A DNA stretch of 64,000 bases from Thermogemmatispora aurantia (GTDB lineage Bacteria > Chloroflexota > Ktedonobacteria > Ktedonobacterales > Ktedonobacteraceae), in assembly GCF_008974285.1 (NCBI RefSeq), contig NZ_BKZV01000001.1, forward strand, positions 1,210,214 to 1,274,213, given 5' to 3'. The notes under the pieces are model-generated. The model was not told where the DNA came from and ran no database searches. It worked only from the letters and a program-made list of their open reading frames with translations. The position numbers and the translations under genes are program-made. Shown here piece after piece: positions 42,608 through 50,833 of this stretch (positions are counted from its first letter, which is position 1; each line of letters starts with the position of its first letter).

Positions 42608-43912
42608 ATGGCTACTGCGGTTCTCGCCTATTCCGGCGGTCTGGATACCTCTGTGGCAATCCGCTGGATTAAGGAGAAATATGATCTGGATGTGATCGCG
42701 CTGACAATCGACGTCGGCAACGATCGCGATCTGCAAAGTATTGCCCGCCGCGCGGAACAGATTGGGGCCGTGAAGGCGATTGTGGTGGACGCGCGGGCCG
42801 ACTTTGTGCGCTACTTTGTCTGGCCTGCCCTGCAGGCCGGCGCAATTTATGAGGGCCAGTATCCGCTGGCAACTGCTCTGGCCCGTCCATTAATTGCTCG
42901 CCTGCTGGTAGAGGTAGCCCGCGCCGAGGGTGCAGTTGCCGTGGCTCATGGCTGTACTGGTAAGGGCAACGACCAGGTGCGTTTCGATGTCTCGATCGCG
43001 ACGCTGGCTCCCGATCTGAAGATCATCGCCCCCGTACGGGAGTGGAGCATGACGCGCGACAGCGAGATCGCCTACGCCGCCGAGCACAATATTCCCATTC
43101 CGGTGACGAACGCCAGCCCCTACTCGATCGATCAGAATCTCTGGGGCCGCAGCATCGAGTGCGGGGCCCTGGAAGATCCCTGGCAGGAGCCGCCAGAGGA
43201 TGTCTATGCCTGGACAACCAGCCCCTGGCTCTTCGGACGTCCGGGCGGTCCGCCCATCCCCGAGCCAACCTATATCGAGGTGACCTTTGAGCGTGGCATC
43301 CCGGTGGCCCTCAACGGCGAGGAGGTCGATGGGGTGACCTTGATCGAGACACTCAATCCTTTGGCCGGCAAGTACGGGATCGGGCGCATCGACCATGTCG
43401 AGAATCGCCTGGTGGGCATTAAGTCGCGCGAGATCTACGAGGCTCCCGCCGCGGTGGTTCTGCATGCCGCACATAAGGCTCTAGAGAGCCTGACGCTCAG
43501 CCGCGACCAGCTGCGCTTCAAGGAGTTGGTTGCTGCCGAATATGCGCGCCTGATCTACAACGGGCAGTGGTACAGCGCCCTGCATCAGGACCTGGCGGCC
43601 TACGTGCAGAGCACGCAGCGCTTTGTGAGCGGCAAGGTGCGCGTGAAGTTGGCACCGGGCCAGTTTGCAGTGGTCGGACGCCAGTCCGAGCATTCGCTCT
43701 ATAGCCACAGCCTGGCGACCTACGATACGGGCGATCAGTTCGATCATAACGCCGCTGTGGGCTTTATTAAGCTGTGGGGCCTCCCACTGCAGACACAGGC
43801 CCAGGCCCAGCTTCTTCCCTCGCTTGGGATCGAGGGGAACCTGCTGAAAGGAGTGGAGGGCAACCTGCTGGAGAAAGGACCTGCTCCTTCTTCCTCAGAA
43901 GGACAGGGCTGA
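42608..43912 (+). CDS. argG: Argininosuccinate synthase (second copy, canonical)
   Basis: 434 residues from ATG 42608, with GGGAGGG 9 nt upstream at the end of argH (4-bp gap). YSGGLDTS is at 8-15, CTGKGNDQVRF and LVGIKSREIYEAPAA are canonical, and the end includes the usual QSEHSLYSHSLATYDTGD segment. This is the conventional bacterial ArgG; compared with the first copy it lacks the N-terminal extension. The last ~30 residues (after LLPSLG) are a low-complexity addition with a repeated GNLL motif. It is the third gene of the T-box operon and ends before a strong hairpin. Confidence 0.95.
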   Translation: MATAVLAYSGGLDTSVAIRWIKEKYDLDVIALTIDVGNDRDLQSIARRAEQIGAVKAIVVDARADFVRYFVWPALQAGAIYEGQYPLATALARPLIARLLVEVARAEGAVAVAHGCTGKGNDQVRFDVSIATLAPDLKIIAPVREWSMTRDSEIAYAAEHNIPIPVTNASPYSIDQNLWGRSIECGALEDPWQEPPEDVYAWTTSPWLFGRPGGPPIPEPTYIEVTFERGIPVALNGEEVDGVTLIETLNPLAGKYGIGRIDHVENRLVGIKSREIYEAPAAVVLHAAHKALESLTLSRDQLRFKELVAAEYARLIYNGQWYSALHQDLAAYVQSTQRFVSGKVRVKLAPGQFAVVGRQSEHSLYSHSLATYDTGDQFDHNAAVGFIKLWGLPLQTQAQAQLLPSLGIEGNLLKGVEGNLLEKGPAPSSSEGQG

Positions 43913-43940
43913 GTTTACGCAGAGAGCCAGCCGGCCCGGC

Positions 43941-43975
43941 GCGGCCAGCAATGCCCTTTAGCTATTGCTGGCCGC
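43941..43975. terminator. Terminator hairpin after the arg operon
   Basis: Perfect 12-bp stem GCGGCCAGCAAT (43941-43952) / ATTGCTGGCCGC (43964-43975), 11-nt loop; the T-run after is interrupted. Serves converging argG and LLM genes. Confidence 0.7.
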
Positions 43976-44050
43976 CTGCCCTGGTTCTTTCTAGCGCTGG
44001 CTGCTGGCTCCTTGCCCCGGCTGCCACAACCTTTCTACGAGAGGAGCACG

Positions 44051-44956
44051 CTAGGGAGTACTGAGGGCCGCGCGAACGCCAGGGATCACCTCGGCAGCGA
44101 AGCGCTGGATCTGAGGTAGACGGTCCTCCAGAGGCCAGTAGATAAAGGTATCCATCCCCACTTCGCGCACCAGGCGCGTCAGCTCTGTAATCCAGTCCTG
44201 GACGCCGCCGCGGAAGGTGCCGCGCTCCCAGCCAGGGCCGCTATCGGTGATCTGGCCGACGATATTGTAGATACGCCGAATAGCTCGCGGCGGGCGCCCT
44301 GCCTGCTGAGCAGCTTCGTCGATCTGACGCTGCATGGCAGGCAGCTGCTCGGGGGCCGCGTAGGTGCTGCTGGGAATCCAGCCATCGGCCAGACGTCCAG
44401 TCAGGCGTAGCATGCGCGGACGATAGGCCCCCAGCCAGATGCCGATCGAATGGGCCGGACGCGGACCGGGGCGCGCTCCCTGGGCACTGTAGTAGCGTCC
44501 TTGAAAGTGAAGGCTGCGCTCTCCGCTCCAGAAGCGGCGTATGAGCTGCATTGCTTCCTCCAGGGCCGCAACCGCTTCGCCAGCGCTGCGCCGTGGTCCC
44601 CCCATAGCGACGATGCCTTCGGCGAAAGCGCCAGCTCCCAGTCCCAGCTCAAGACGGCCGCCGCTGAGGACGTCAAGGGTGGCCACCGCTTTAGCCAGCA
44701 TCAGCGGGGGACGCAGCGGCAGATTGGCGACGTTGGGGAAGAAGCGCACGCGCTGTGTGGCCTGCGCTAGCACGGCAATGAGCGTCCAGGTGTCAAGGAA
44801 GCCCGCATTGTACGGATGATCCTGAACACCGATGAGGTCAAAGCCGGCTTCTTCCACGGCGCGCGCGAGTTCCACGGGCCTGCGAGGATCGTCCGCGGTA
44901 GGATCAACATTTGCCCCAAAGAGGATAGGGGGACGCTCGCTCTTGGGCGTTTCCAT
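44051..44956 (-). CDS. LLM class F420-dependent oxidoreductase
   Basis: 301 residues. Luciferase-like barrel with GFDLIGVQDHPYN near residue 40, TLDVLSGGRLELGLGAGAF near 90, and IGIWLGAYRPRMLRLTGRLADGWIPS in the second half. It is one of three LLM proteins in the window and closest in position to another at 45071, 114 bp upstream in the same direction; they are clearly different subfamilies, not recent duplicates. Substrate unknown; F420 rather than FMN is inferred from the subgroup and organism type. Confidence 0.87.
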   Translation of the reverse strand: METPKSERPPILFGANVDPTADDPRRPVELARAVEEAGFDLIGVQDHPYNAGFLDTWTLIAVLAQATQRVRFFPNVANLPLRPPLMLAKAVATLDVLSGGRLELGLGAGAFAEGIVAMGGPRRSAGEAVAALEEAMQLIRRFWSGERSLHFQGRYYSAQGARPGPRPAHSIGIWLGAYRPRMLRLTGRLADGWIPSSTYAAPEQLPAMQRQIDEAAQQAGRPPRAIRRIYNIVGQITDSGPGWERGTFRGGVQDWITELTRLVREVGMDTFIYWPLEDRLPQIQRFAAEVIPGVRAALSTP

Positions 44957-45070
44957 AAACCTCGCTCCTCACACACTCATTCATTCACTTGTTTGCTTGC
45001 TCGTTCGCCGATCGCTCAACCAACGAGCATCATCAGAGTCCTATCACAGGGCCGTTGTCGGCGGTGACGC

Positions 45071-45982
45071 TCAGGCGGCTCCGGCACCTGGACGGAAGCG
45101 TGGTAACACCTGACGCGCGAGCAGTTCGACGGTTTGCAGATCCTCTAGCTCCCAGCTTCCCAGCATAAAGGTGGTGATGCCCAGGTCGACGTAGGCCTGG
45201 ATCTGCTCCGCAATTTGGTCCGGAGTACCCAGCAGCCCCCGACCTTGCAGTCTGGCCGCCTCTTGCGGAGATGGGACACAGATGCAGCGCCCGAACCAGC
45301 TCCGCTCGATCTGGCTAGGATCTCGCCCGAGCTGCTGACAGGCACGCTCGAAGGTCGTGAGCCGTTCGCGATAGGCTTCTGGCTTGACCCAGGCAGCATT
45401 CCAGCCATCAGCATAGCGGGCCACAATGTGGAGCAGGCGCGGACCAAGACCACCGACAATGACAGGCGGCACCGGTTCCGGTTTTGGCTCACAATAGGCG
45501 CTGTGGACCCGATAATGGCGCCCCTCAACGGTCGCTTGTTCCTCGCTCCAGAGCGCTTTGACAATCTGAAGGGTCTCTTCAAGCTGCTCAAGGCGGATTC
45601 GTGGCTCGGGGAAAGGATAGTTGTAGGCTCGATACTCTTCCTCATGCCAGCCTGCGCCGATACCGAGCAGGAAACGCCCCCCACTGAGATACTGCAAGGT
45701 AGCACCCATCTTGGCCAGCAGAGCCGGATTGCGAAAAGATTGGCAGAGGACCATGTGACCAATGCGATACTGTGGGTAAAGTGCGGCAATATAGGTCAGC
45801 GCTGTCCAACCCTCTAGCACAGGCGACTGTCCAAACTGCAGATGATCGGTGAACCACAGAGAGTCGATCTGTTCGCCCACCAGCGCAATCTGCTCTCGCG
45901 TGATTTCCAGAAAACGGCTTGGCTCCATGCCGCGCGTCGGTCCGGCATTGAGAACCCAGCCAAAGTGTACTGTTGTCATCAT
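45071..45982 (-). CDS. LLM class F420-dependent oxidoreductase
   Basis: 303 residues. Conserved parts: IDSLWFTDHLQFG, RIGHMVLCQSFRNPALLAKMGATLQYLSGGRFLLGIGAGWHEEEY, PPVIVGGLGPRLLHIVARYADGWN, and GTPDQIAEQIQAYVDLGITTFML near the end. This fits F420-dependent members such as the methylene-tetrahydromethanopterin-reductase-like group, but the substrate is unknown. Two ATGs in a row (45977-45982) start it; the upstream AAAGG is distant. It precedes the LLM gene at 44051 on the same strand. Confidence 0.87.
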   Translation of the reverse strand: MMTTVHFGWVLNAGPTRGMEPSRFLEITREQIALVGEQIDSLWFTDHLQFGQSPVLEGWTALTYIAALYPQYRIGHMVLCQSFRNPALLAKMGATLQYLSGGRFLLGIGAGWHEEEYRAYNYPFPEPRIRLEQLEETLQIVKALWSEEQATVEGRHYRVHSAYCEPKPEPVPPVIVGGLGPRLLHIVARYADGWNAAWVKPEAYRERLTTFERACQQLGRDPSQIERSWFGRCICVPSPQEAARLQGRGLLGTPDQIAEQIQAYVDLGITTFMLGSWELEDLQTVELLARQVLPRFRPGAGAA

Positions 45983-46193
45983 GGCTCGCTTTCGCCTTTA
46001 CCTTTACCGTTTGCCTCCATTGTATCCCTCGAGCAGAACCATGACAAGGCAGCCCTGGCGACAGCTATAGCGTATCTCCCAGGCCGACTATCAGACTATC
46101 AGACAGGCAGAGGATCAGGCGGACAGACAGAGAGGCAATCAGAGAAAGAGAGCCGCCACAGCCCGTGAAGCCGCCTGAGAGCGAAAGTCCTCC

Positions 46194-46222
46194 TTGAGTA
46201 ACAGGGCCGCATAGGGTATAGT
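46194..46222 (+). promoter_or_regulatory. Promoter of the nitroreductase gene
   Basis: TTGAGT (46194-46199), 17-bp spacer, TATAGT (46217-46222), 45 bp before ATG 46267. Confidence 0.55.
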
Positions 46223-46266
46223 ATACGGAACATCATCATGGCACTTCATAAGGGTGAACATCGACA

Positions 46267-46845
46267 ATGCTGGTGTTTGAAACAATCCGCCGACGGCGCA
46301 GCATCAGCAAGATGAGTGAGCGCCGTCCGACACGGGCCCAGATTGAGCGCATGCTGGAGGCGGCCACACACGCCCCCAATCACCATAGAGTCGAACCCTG
46401 GAAATTCATCATCTTTAGCGGCGCTGCCCGCCAGGAGTTGGGCGAGGCAATGGCTCAGGCCCTGGCTCTACGCCTGAGCCGGAGCCAGGATGAAAAGGTC
46501 CGGGCCTTGATCGAGAAGGAGCGTCAGAAGCCCTTGCGCGCCCCAGTGGTCATTGTGGTAGCTGCCGAGGCTCCTCAGCGTCCCGAGGTACGTGCCATTG
46601 AAAACATCGAGGCGGTGGCCGCCGCCGTTCAGAACATGCTGCTGACCGCCGAGGAGCAGGGCCTGGCCACGATGTGGCGCACTGGCGAAGCGGCCTATGA
46701 TCCACAGGTCAAAGCCTGGCTCGGCCTGGCTCCCGAAGATGAGATTGTGGCCTTTCTCTATGTCGGCTACCCGGCTCTTTCGCCACCTGCGCGGATTCCA
46801 ACCGATTATCGGAACAAGACACACTGGCTGGGCGATCTGGAGTAG
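46267..46845 (+). CDS. Nitroreductase family protein
   Basis: 192 residues, the usual size for these homodimeric FMN enzymes. Features: IRRRRSISKM at the N-terminus (FMN-phosphate binding Arg/Ser), EAATHAPNHHRVEPWKFIIF, the central AAVQNMLLTAEEQGLATMWRTG that contacts the flavin, and the end VAFLYVGYPA. They reduce nitro groups, quinones or enones with NAD(P)H. The substrate is unknown. AAGGGTGA is about 10 nt upstream of the start. It is a single-gene unit divergent from the LLM genes. Confidence 0.9.
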   Translation: MLVFETIRRRRSISKMSERRPTRAQIERMLEAATHAPNHHRVEPWKFIIFSGAARQELGEAMAQALALRLSRSQDEKVRALIEKERQKPLRAPVVIVVAAEAPQRPEVRAIENIEAVAAAVQNMLLTAEEQGLATMWRTGEAAYDPQVKAWLGLAPEDEIVAFLYVGYPALSPPARIPTDYRNKTHWLGDLE

Positions 46846-46993
46846 GAGCGTGATTCAGCCCCAACGGGAAGGCCAGCCGCAAAGAGAGCACCCTGGAATC
46901 ACTGCGCTTTCTCAAGAAAAGCCATAAACAAGATATTACTCTTTTTATCCTAAAAGCATATATTACATACTCGACGGCGCCGGTTGGAACCAG

Positions 46994-47032
46994 GGGAGAG
47001 GCCGCCGACCTGACGCTGGCTCGGCCTCTCCC
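46994..47032. terminator. Terminator hairpin between nitroreductase and anti-sigma genes
   Basis: Perfect 11-bp stem GGGAGAGGCCG (46994-47004) / CGGCCTCTCCC (47022-47032), 17-nt loop, no T-run. Placed between convergent genes. Confidence 0.6.
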
Positions 47033-47145
47033 AGGGCCAGTGGTCCCTCACGCTTACCAGGCGATCCGGTGGTCCTTAGTCCGTCCCAGGTCCGGCGCCC
47101 TTGCTTTGCGTTCGTCACCTCTCGCCGGCCCAGCGAGCTTTAGCT

Positions 47146-47919
47146 TCAGCTCATTCCGTAGCCATCGATTTGTAACTCCTCAATCACCAGGTCCCGCTCG
47201 CACAGGCGCAAGAGCAGTGTATAGCATCCCGGAGACACGGCGGGGAAGGTCAGCGTTCCCCGACTGTCGATCTCGGCTGACAGCCGAGGCAGATCAGCGT
47301 TGGTCACGGATCGCCTGGCTTGTTTCCCTGGCGGCGTCTTTAGCGGCTGTAGCTCTGCTTGCCGACCGGCGAAAGCTGACACATCCAGCGCAGCATTGGC
47401 GCAGCTGAGCAGACCGTACAGCACGTAACGCCCTGGAGTGGAAGACAAGATATGTAGTGCCAGCTCAAACTCTTCACCGTGGTAGTACCGCGGCCATGTT
47501 GCTGATGGGCACCTATCACACAACACCAGCCGAGCCTGACGCCTGGTGTGAGGCGCTGCCAGGCGAGAGAAAGAAGGAGCTGACGTCGCGGGTACCAGCG
47601 GATCAGCCATGAAGCGCCTGGTAATAGCCACTTCTTCGGCACAGAGCGGGCACTCTTGCACGTGAGCCGCAATCTGACGCTGGTCCTCCACACTGAGGAG
47701 GCCAGCACAGTAGAAGCTGAGGCGCAGGCCATCAGGGCATTGACTACGATAGAGTTGCGCCAGCAAGTGACGATAGAGCGCCTGAAACTGCATAAGGCGC
47801 CGTTGGCAAATCATGCATGCGCGTAAGTGTCGCACCACTTCGGGGGCCAGGCCCTCGTCGCCGAAGGCCAGTATGGCCAGCTCCTCAGTCCCAGGGGCAA
47901 ACTGATCTTTGCAATCCAT
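47146..47919 (-). CDS. Anti-sigma-factor-like protein with two zinc-finger motifs, no membrane segment
   Basis: 257 residues. Two zf-HC2-like motifs are visible: His-x3-Cys-x2-Cys as HLRACMIC (about 31-38) and HVQECPLC (about 84-91). The C-terminal half is a beta-rich region (VLYGLLSCANAALDVSAF to YTLLLRLCERDLVIEELQIDG) with no transmembrane stretch, so the protein is probably cytoplasmic. It lies 237 bp downstream of a sigma-factor gene on the same strand, a typical sigma/anti-sigma order. SD AAGGAA 8 nt before ATG 47919. A redox- or metal-sensing soluble anti-sigma factor is the best guess. Confidence 0.68.
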   Translation of the reverse strand: MDCKDQFAPGTEELAILAFGDEGLAPEVVRHLRACMICQRRLMQFQALYRHLLAQLYRSQCPDGLRLSFYCAGLLSVEDQRQIAAHVQECPLCAEEVAITRRFMADPLVPATSAPSFSRLAAPHTRRQARLVLCDRCPSATWPRYYHGEEFELALHILSSTPGRYVLYGLLSCANAALDVSAFAGRQAELQPLKTPPGKQARRSVTNADLPRLSAEIDSRGTLTFPAVSPGCYTLLLRLCERDLVIEELQIDGYGMS

Positions 47920-48156
47920 CGTTTGTTTCCTTCACCTGGCAGCATGGCATGCAACGATGCCTAAACGCAGGCTGGTTCTTCCTCCTTCTGAGGATACTCC
48001 TTTCGCTAAATCAACGTTTCAGGTGCGGCTTTTTACACACGGCGTTCTTCTGCTTCTCTCCAGCTTCCTCCTCTCCTGTCGCACCACTTAGTCCTCGGAG
48101 TAATAAACCCCATCCTGCTATGCTACGCCAGGTCAGGCCACTGCCCAGAAGGACGG

Positions 48157-48861
48157 CTAATGCACGCTGAGCCGCCAACGTAGCTGATCAGCATGACGAA
48201 TGAGGCGCTCCACAATATTACGCCTTAAGCGGTAAACCTCCTGGACACTGTGGAATTCCTGTGAGCAGTAGCGGACAACCTCACGTGGCTTCAGGCCGCA
48301 ATGGAAGAGCAGATAGGCGAGATACCGCTCTCGCCGTTGAGGCAGCAGACTCTTGAGTATCTCCCAAAGCTCGCCACCATCATCTCTGTCCTCGCTCACT
48401 GGTGCTCCTTCGTAGCCCGGCACAGAGAGAGAAGCCTCGCGCGGTCGGGCGTACATACGCAAAGTGTCCATGATAGCCCCGTTGAGGCTCGCCCGCAGAT
48501 AGCTCAGGGCCGCCGCCAGGGAAGTAAACTGAAGGTCTTGCTTGAAGGCTGTCGCCTGCCAGAACCGCTCAAAAGCCTGGGCAATATAGTTCTCTTCGCT
48601 ATCCAGACGCATGGCAATCTCTCGCTTAGGATGTCGGCGCATCCAACAGCGGACAAGATCAGAGAACTGGTCTTGAAGCAGCGCCCAGGCCTGTTGATCA
48701 CCTTCCAGAATGGCGCGCTGGAAGATCTCCAGTCCATAGCACTCTTCCTCGTGCCTTTGCTCGGCTGCTCTCTCGTCCATCGCTTCGGCTCCCCCGGCTT
48801 CAACCTCGGTCGGCAGGGCCAGCTCCAGGACACTTGAGAATTGTTCAGTCTGCATGCCCAT
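48157..48861 (-). CDS. Sigma-70 family RNA polymerase sigma factor, divergent ECF-like
   Basis: 234 residues from ATG 48861; an in-frame TTG at 48888 is possible. A region-2-like helix set (FQRAILEGDQQAWALLQDQFSDLVRCWMRRHP) and region-4-like C-terminal helices (LPQRRERYLAYLLFHCGLKPREVVRYC onward to EVYRLRRNIVERLIRHADQLR) are recognisable, but the hallmark DDLxQ of region 2.2 is not. It thus belongs to the loosely conserved, Ktedonobacteria/Chloroflexi ECF-like group. It would direct polymerase to a special regulon, held by the zinc-finger protein encoded downstream. Confidence 0.65.
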   Translation of the reverse strand: MGMQTEQFSSVLELALPTEVEAGGAEAMDERAAEQRHEEECYGLEIFQRAILEGDQQAWALLQDQFSDLVRCWMRRHPKREIAMRLDSEENYIAQAFERFWQATAFKQDLQFTSLAAALSYLRASLNGAIMDTLRMYARPREASLSVPGYEGAPVSEDRDDGGELWEILKSLLPQRRERYLAYLLFHCGLKPREVVRYCSQEFHSVQEVYRLRRNIVERLIRHADQLRWRLSVH

Positions 48862-48954
48862 CGCTCTCAACCTGCTTTCTTCCTTCAATGCCTTCGCTTA
48901 CACGGAGATAGTCTTGTTCGTCCGCTTGTTGGCAGGACCCTAAGACATCCATAT

Positions 48955-49134
48955 TCAGGTAGACGCTAGTGACAGGCTGATCTCCAATTTTTCATTCGTA
49001 TGAGTCCAGATTATGTGTTTATAACGACAGATCTCCCGCCGCCCACCTGGCTTGGCAGGCACCAAGAATAGCACTGGAACGATGCGCTGGGCGACCGGGC
49101 TTCCCCCTGGACCCAGTCCATTGACATTGCTCAT
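48955..49134 (-). CDS. Small hypothetical ORF upstream of the sigma gene
   Basis: 59 residues from ATG 49134, with GAGGAG 11 nt upstream. No recognised family; basic central part (PAKPGGRREICRYKH) and a Gly/Pro-rich start. It lies in the otherwise gene-free 1-kb stretch upstream of the sigma-factor gene on the same strand. It could be a short leader or unrelated peptide, or not coding at all. Confidence 0.28.
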   Translation of the reverse strand: MSNVNGLGPGGSPVAQRIVPVLFLVPAKPGGRREICRYKHIIWTHTNEKLEISLSLAST

Positions 49135-49936
49135 GGCGGAGACCACTCCTCGACAGGATTCAGCTGCCTGAAGGGCCTGAACTCTGCTATAGAAGCGGCT
49201 TGAAGCTCTTGTGGCTTCTTTAAAAAACAGCTATACTATCGTATAGAGAGTGTACGGTCCCTTCTCAGGACAGGCTATGTCGCAGCTAACCAGCTCAGTG
49301 TGAACTACTCCACACATTCAACGGCGGGGTGAGAGCAGAAACATGCGAGTAGCGCCGACGAGGAAGGAACCGCAGCAGGCGCTGTCTTCTCAGTCGACTG
49401 GCTGGCTGTCTGCCACCTTCCACGCAGGCCAGGTACGGCGCGCAAGGACATGGCTGAGCAATGAGTGACCAGACAACGACGGCGTTCCATAAGCGTTGAT
49501 CTTTTCTATAGTGGTCTCCTGCCACACAAGCAGCTAGCGACAAAAGCGACGAACCCGGTCAGGAAGCTGGTCGCCAGGAGGAGTCAGGAAGGAAGCCAGG
49601 AAAAGAAGAGGTACTACCGGCTAAGGTGGTGGCGAAGCGAGCGCCGCGCGAAGAAGAGAGGATGAGGGTATGTGGTATCACACGAGGCAGGCAGCAGAAC
49701 AGCAGGCAGGCGAATCAGTCAGTAACAAGCTGATGAGCCAGCCGCGGTGTCAGGCGCTTTCCGCCCCTTGTCCCCGCTCGGATAGAGAATTTCTCTGGTG
49801 AGATACGCAGTAACAGTACCACAGTATTAGCCCAGCCCAACGCTGGATGTCCGGGCCACTGATCCCCGCTGAGTGAGAAACCGAACCCAGAAGATGGGGT
49901 GGCCATCTTCGGGTGACCTTCGGGAGTACAGTAGCC
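49135..49936. other. 800-bp gap with a perfect 6+4+6 palindrome
   Basis: Contains CTATAC-TATC-GTATAG (49231-49246), a likely operator or promoter element upstream of the small ORF and sigma gene. Otherwise no gene supported; several open frames here are short and lack SD sites. Confidence 0.45.
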
Positions 49937-50656
49937 ATGAACAGGCATATCTTGCTTGGTATCGATCCCGCGATCTCTCCGGCCACCAGGCAGGCGATCA
50001 CGAAAGTCAGAGAGCTGGTTGAGCAGGCTCCGGCCTTTCACGTGATTCTCCTGACGGTCATTCCTATCCCCTATACCGCTTCTCCCTCGCTTGGCATGTA
50101 TGTTGGCCAGATTCAGCCCCTACCGATCACCACCGAACAGCGCCGCGAAGCCGAGGAGGTGCTCAAGCGCGCCCGACTAGAATTCCAAAAATACACCATC
50201 TCCTCTGAACGTATCGAGATGATGATTCGCGTCGGTGAGCCGGCGGGAGAGATCGTCAGGGCTGCGCGTGAGCTGGGCGTCGATCTGATCGTCGTCGGAA
50301 GCCGCGGCGAGGGTTTTCGTCACAAACTGCGACGCTTGCTCGTCGGCAGCATCTCCCGCCGTGTCTTAGCGCTTGCCCCCTGCCCGGTGATGATCGTGAT
50401 GGCGCCGCCGATCGCCCAGCCAGGCGACCTAGTGGCCTGGTATCGCAAGGCCCTGACCGCTTACCTGGAGGAGCAGACCGGCGCTCTGGCTGTTTTCACT
50501 CCCCAGCAGGTCGCCACGATGTTTCTGCCAGCCAGCAAGAAGAAGGCTGGTAGAAAGGAGGTTGCCGCGGCTACGCTCGCGCTTGAACATCTCGTCAATA
50601 GTGGCAGGCTCTGCCGTCACGAGGTGGAAGGCCAACTGCGCTATGTCAATGACTAA
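49937..50656 (+). CDS. Universal stress protein (UspA) with C-terminal extension
   Basis: 239 residues from ATG 49937 (GGGAG 9 nt upstream; the earlier in-frame GTG 49913 lacks an SD). The UspA fold is evident: ILLGIDPAIS at the start, and the ATP-binding G-x2-G-x9-G(S) as GSRGEGFRHKLRRLLVGSISRRVLALAPCPVMIV. Usp proteins bind ATP and help cells survive stress. Beyond residue ~160 there is an extra ~80-residue segment (from GDLVAWYRKALTAYLEEQTG) that resembles a helical, winged-helix-like domain of unknown role. It stands alone between two terminator-like hairpins. Confidence 0.85.
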   Translation: MNRHILLGIDPAISPATRQAITKVRELVEQAPAFHVILLTVIPIPYTASPSLGMYVGQIQPLPITTEQRREAEEVLKRARLEFQKYTISSERIEMMIRVGEPAGEIVRAARELGVDLIVVGSRGEGFRHKLRRLLVGSISRRVLALAPCPVMIVMAPPIAQPGDLVAWYRKALTAYLEEQTGALAVFTPQQVATMFLPASKKKAGRKEVAAATLALEHLVNSGRLCRHEVEGQLRYVND

Positions 50657-50757
50657 GCCTGGCAGCCCGCTATCTGCCTCTTTTAGGTACTGGCCTCGAC
50701 CTATGTCGGGCCTGCTCAGCTTTCTGCGACTCTACTATGTGCATCAGCACGTGTTCC

Positions 50758-50800
50758 GGGCACTGTGGATCAACGAAGCGGGAGCCGGTCCACAGTGCCC
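50758..50800. terminator. Terminator hairpin between uspA-like and DUF255 genes
   Basis: Perfect 12-bp stem GGGCACTGTGGA (50758-50769) / TCCACAGTGCCC (50789-50800); short T-rich stretch after. Confidence 0.75.
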
Positions 50801-50833
50801 TGTCTTTCCTCACTCAGCCTTGGCAGAAGGACA

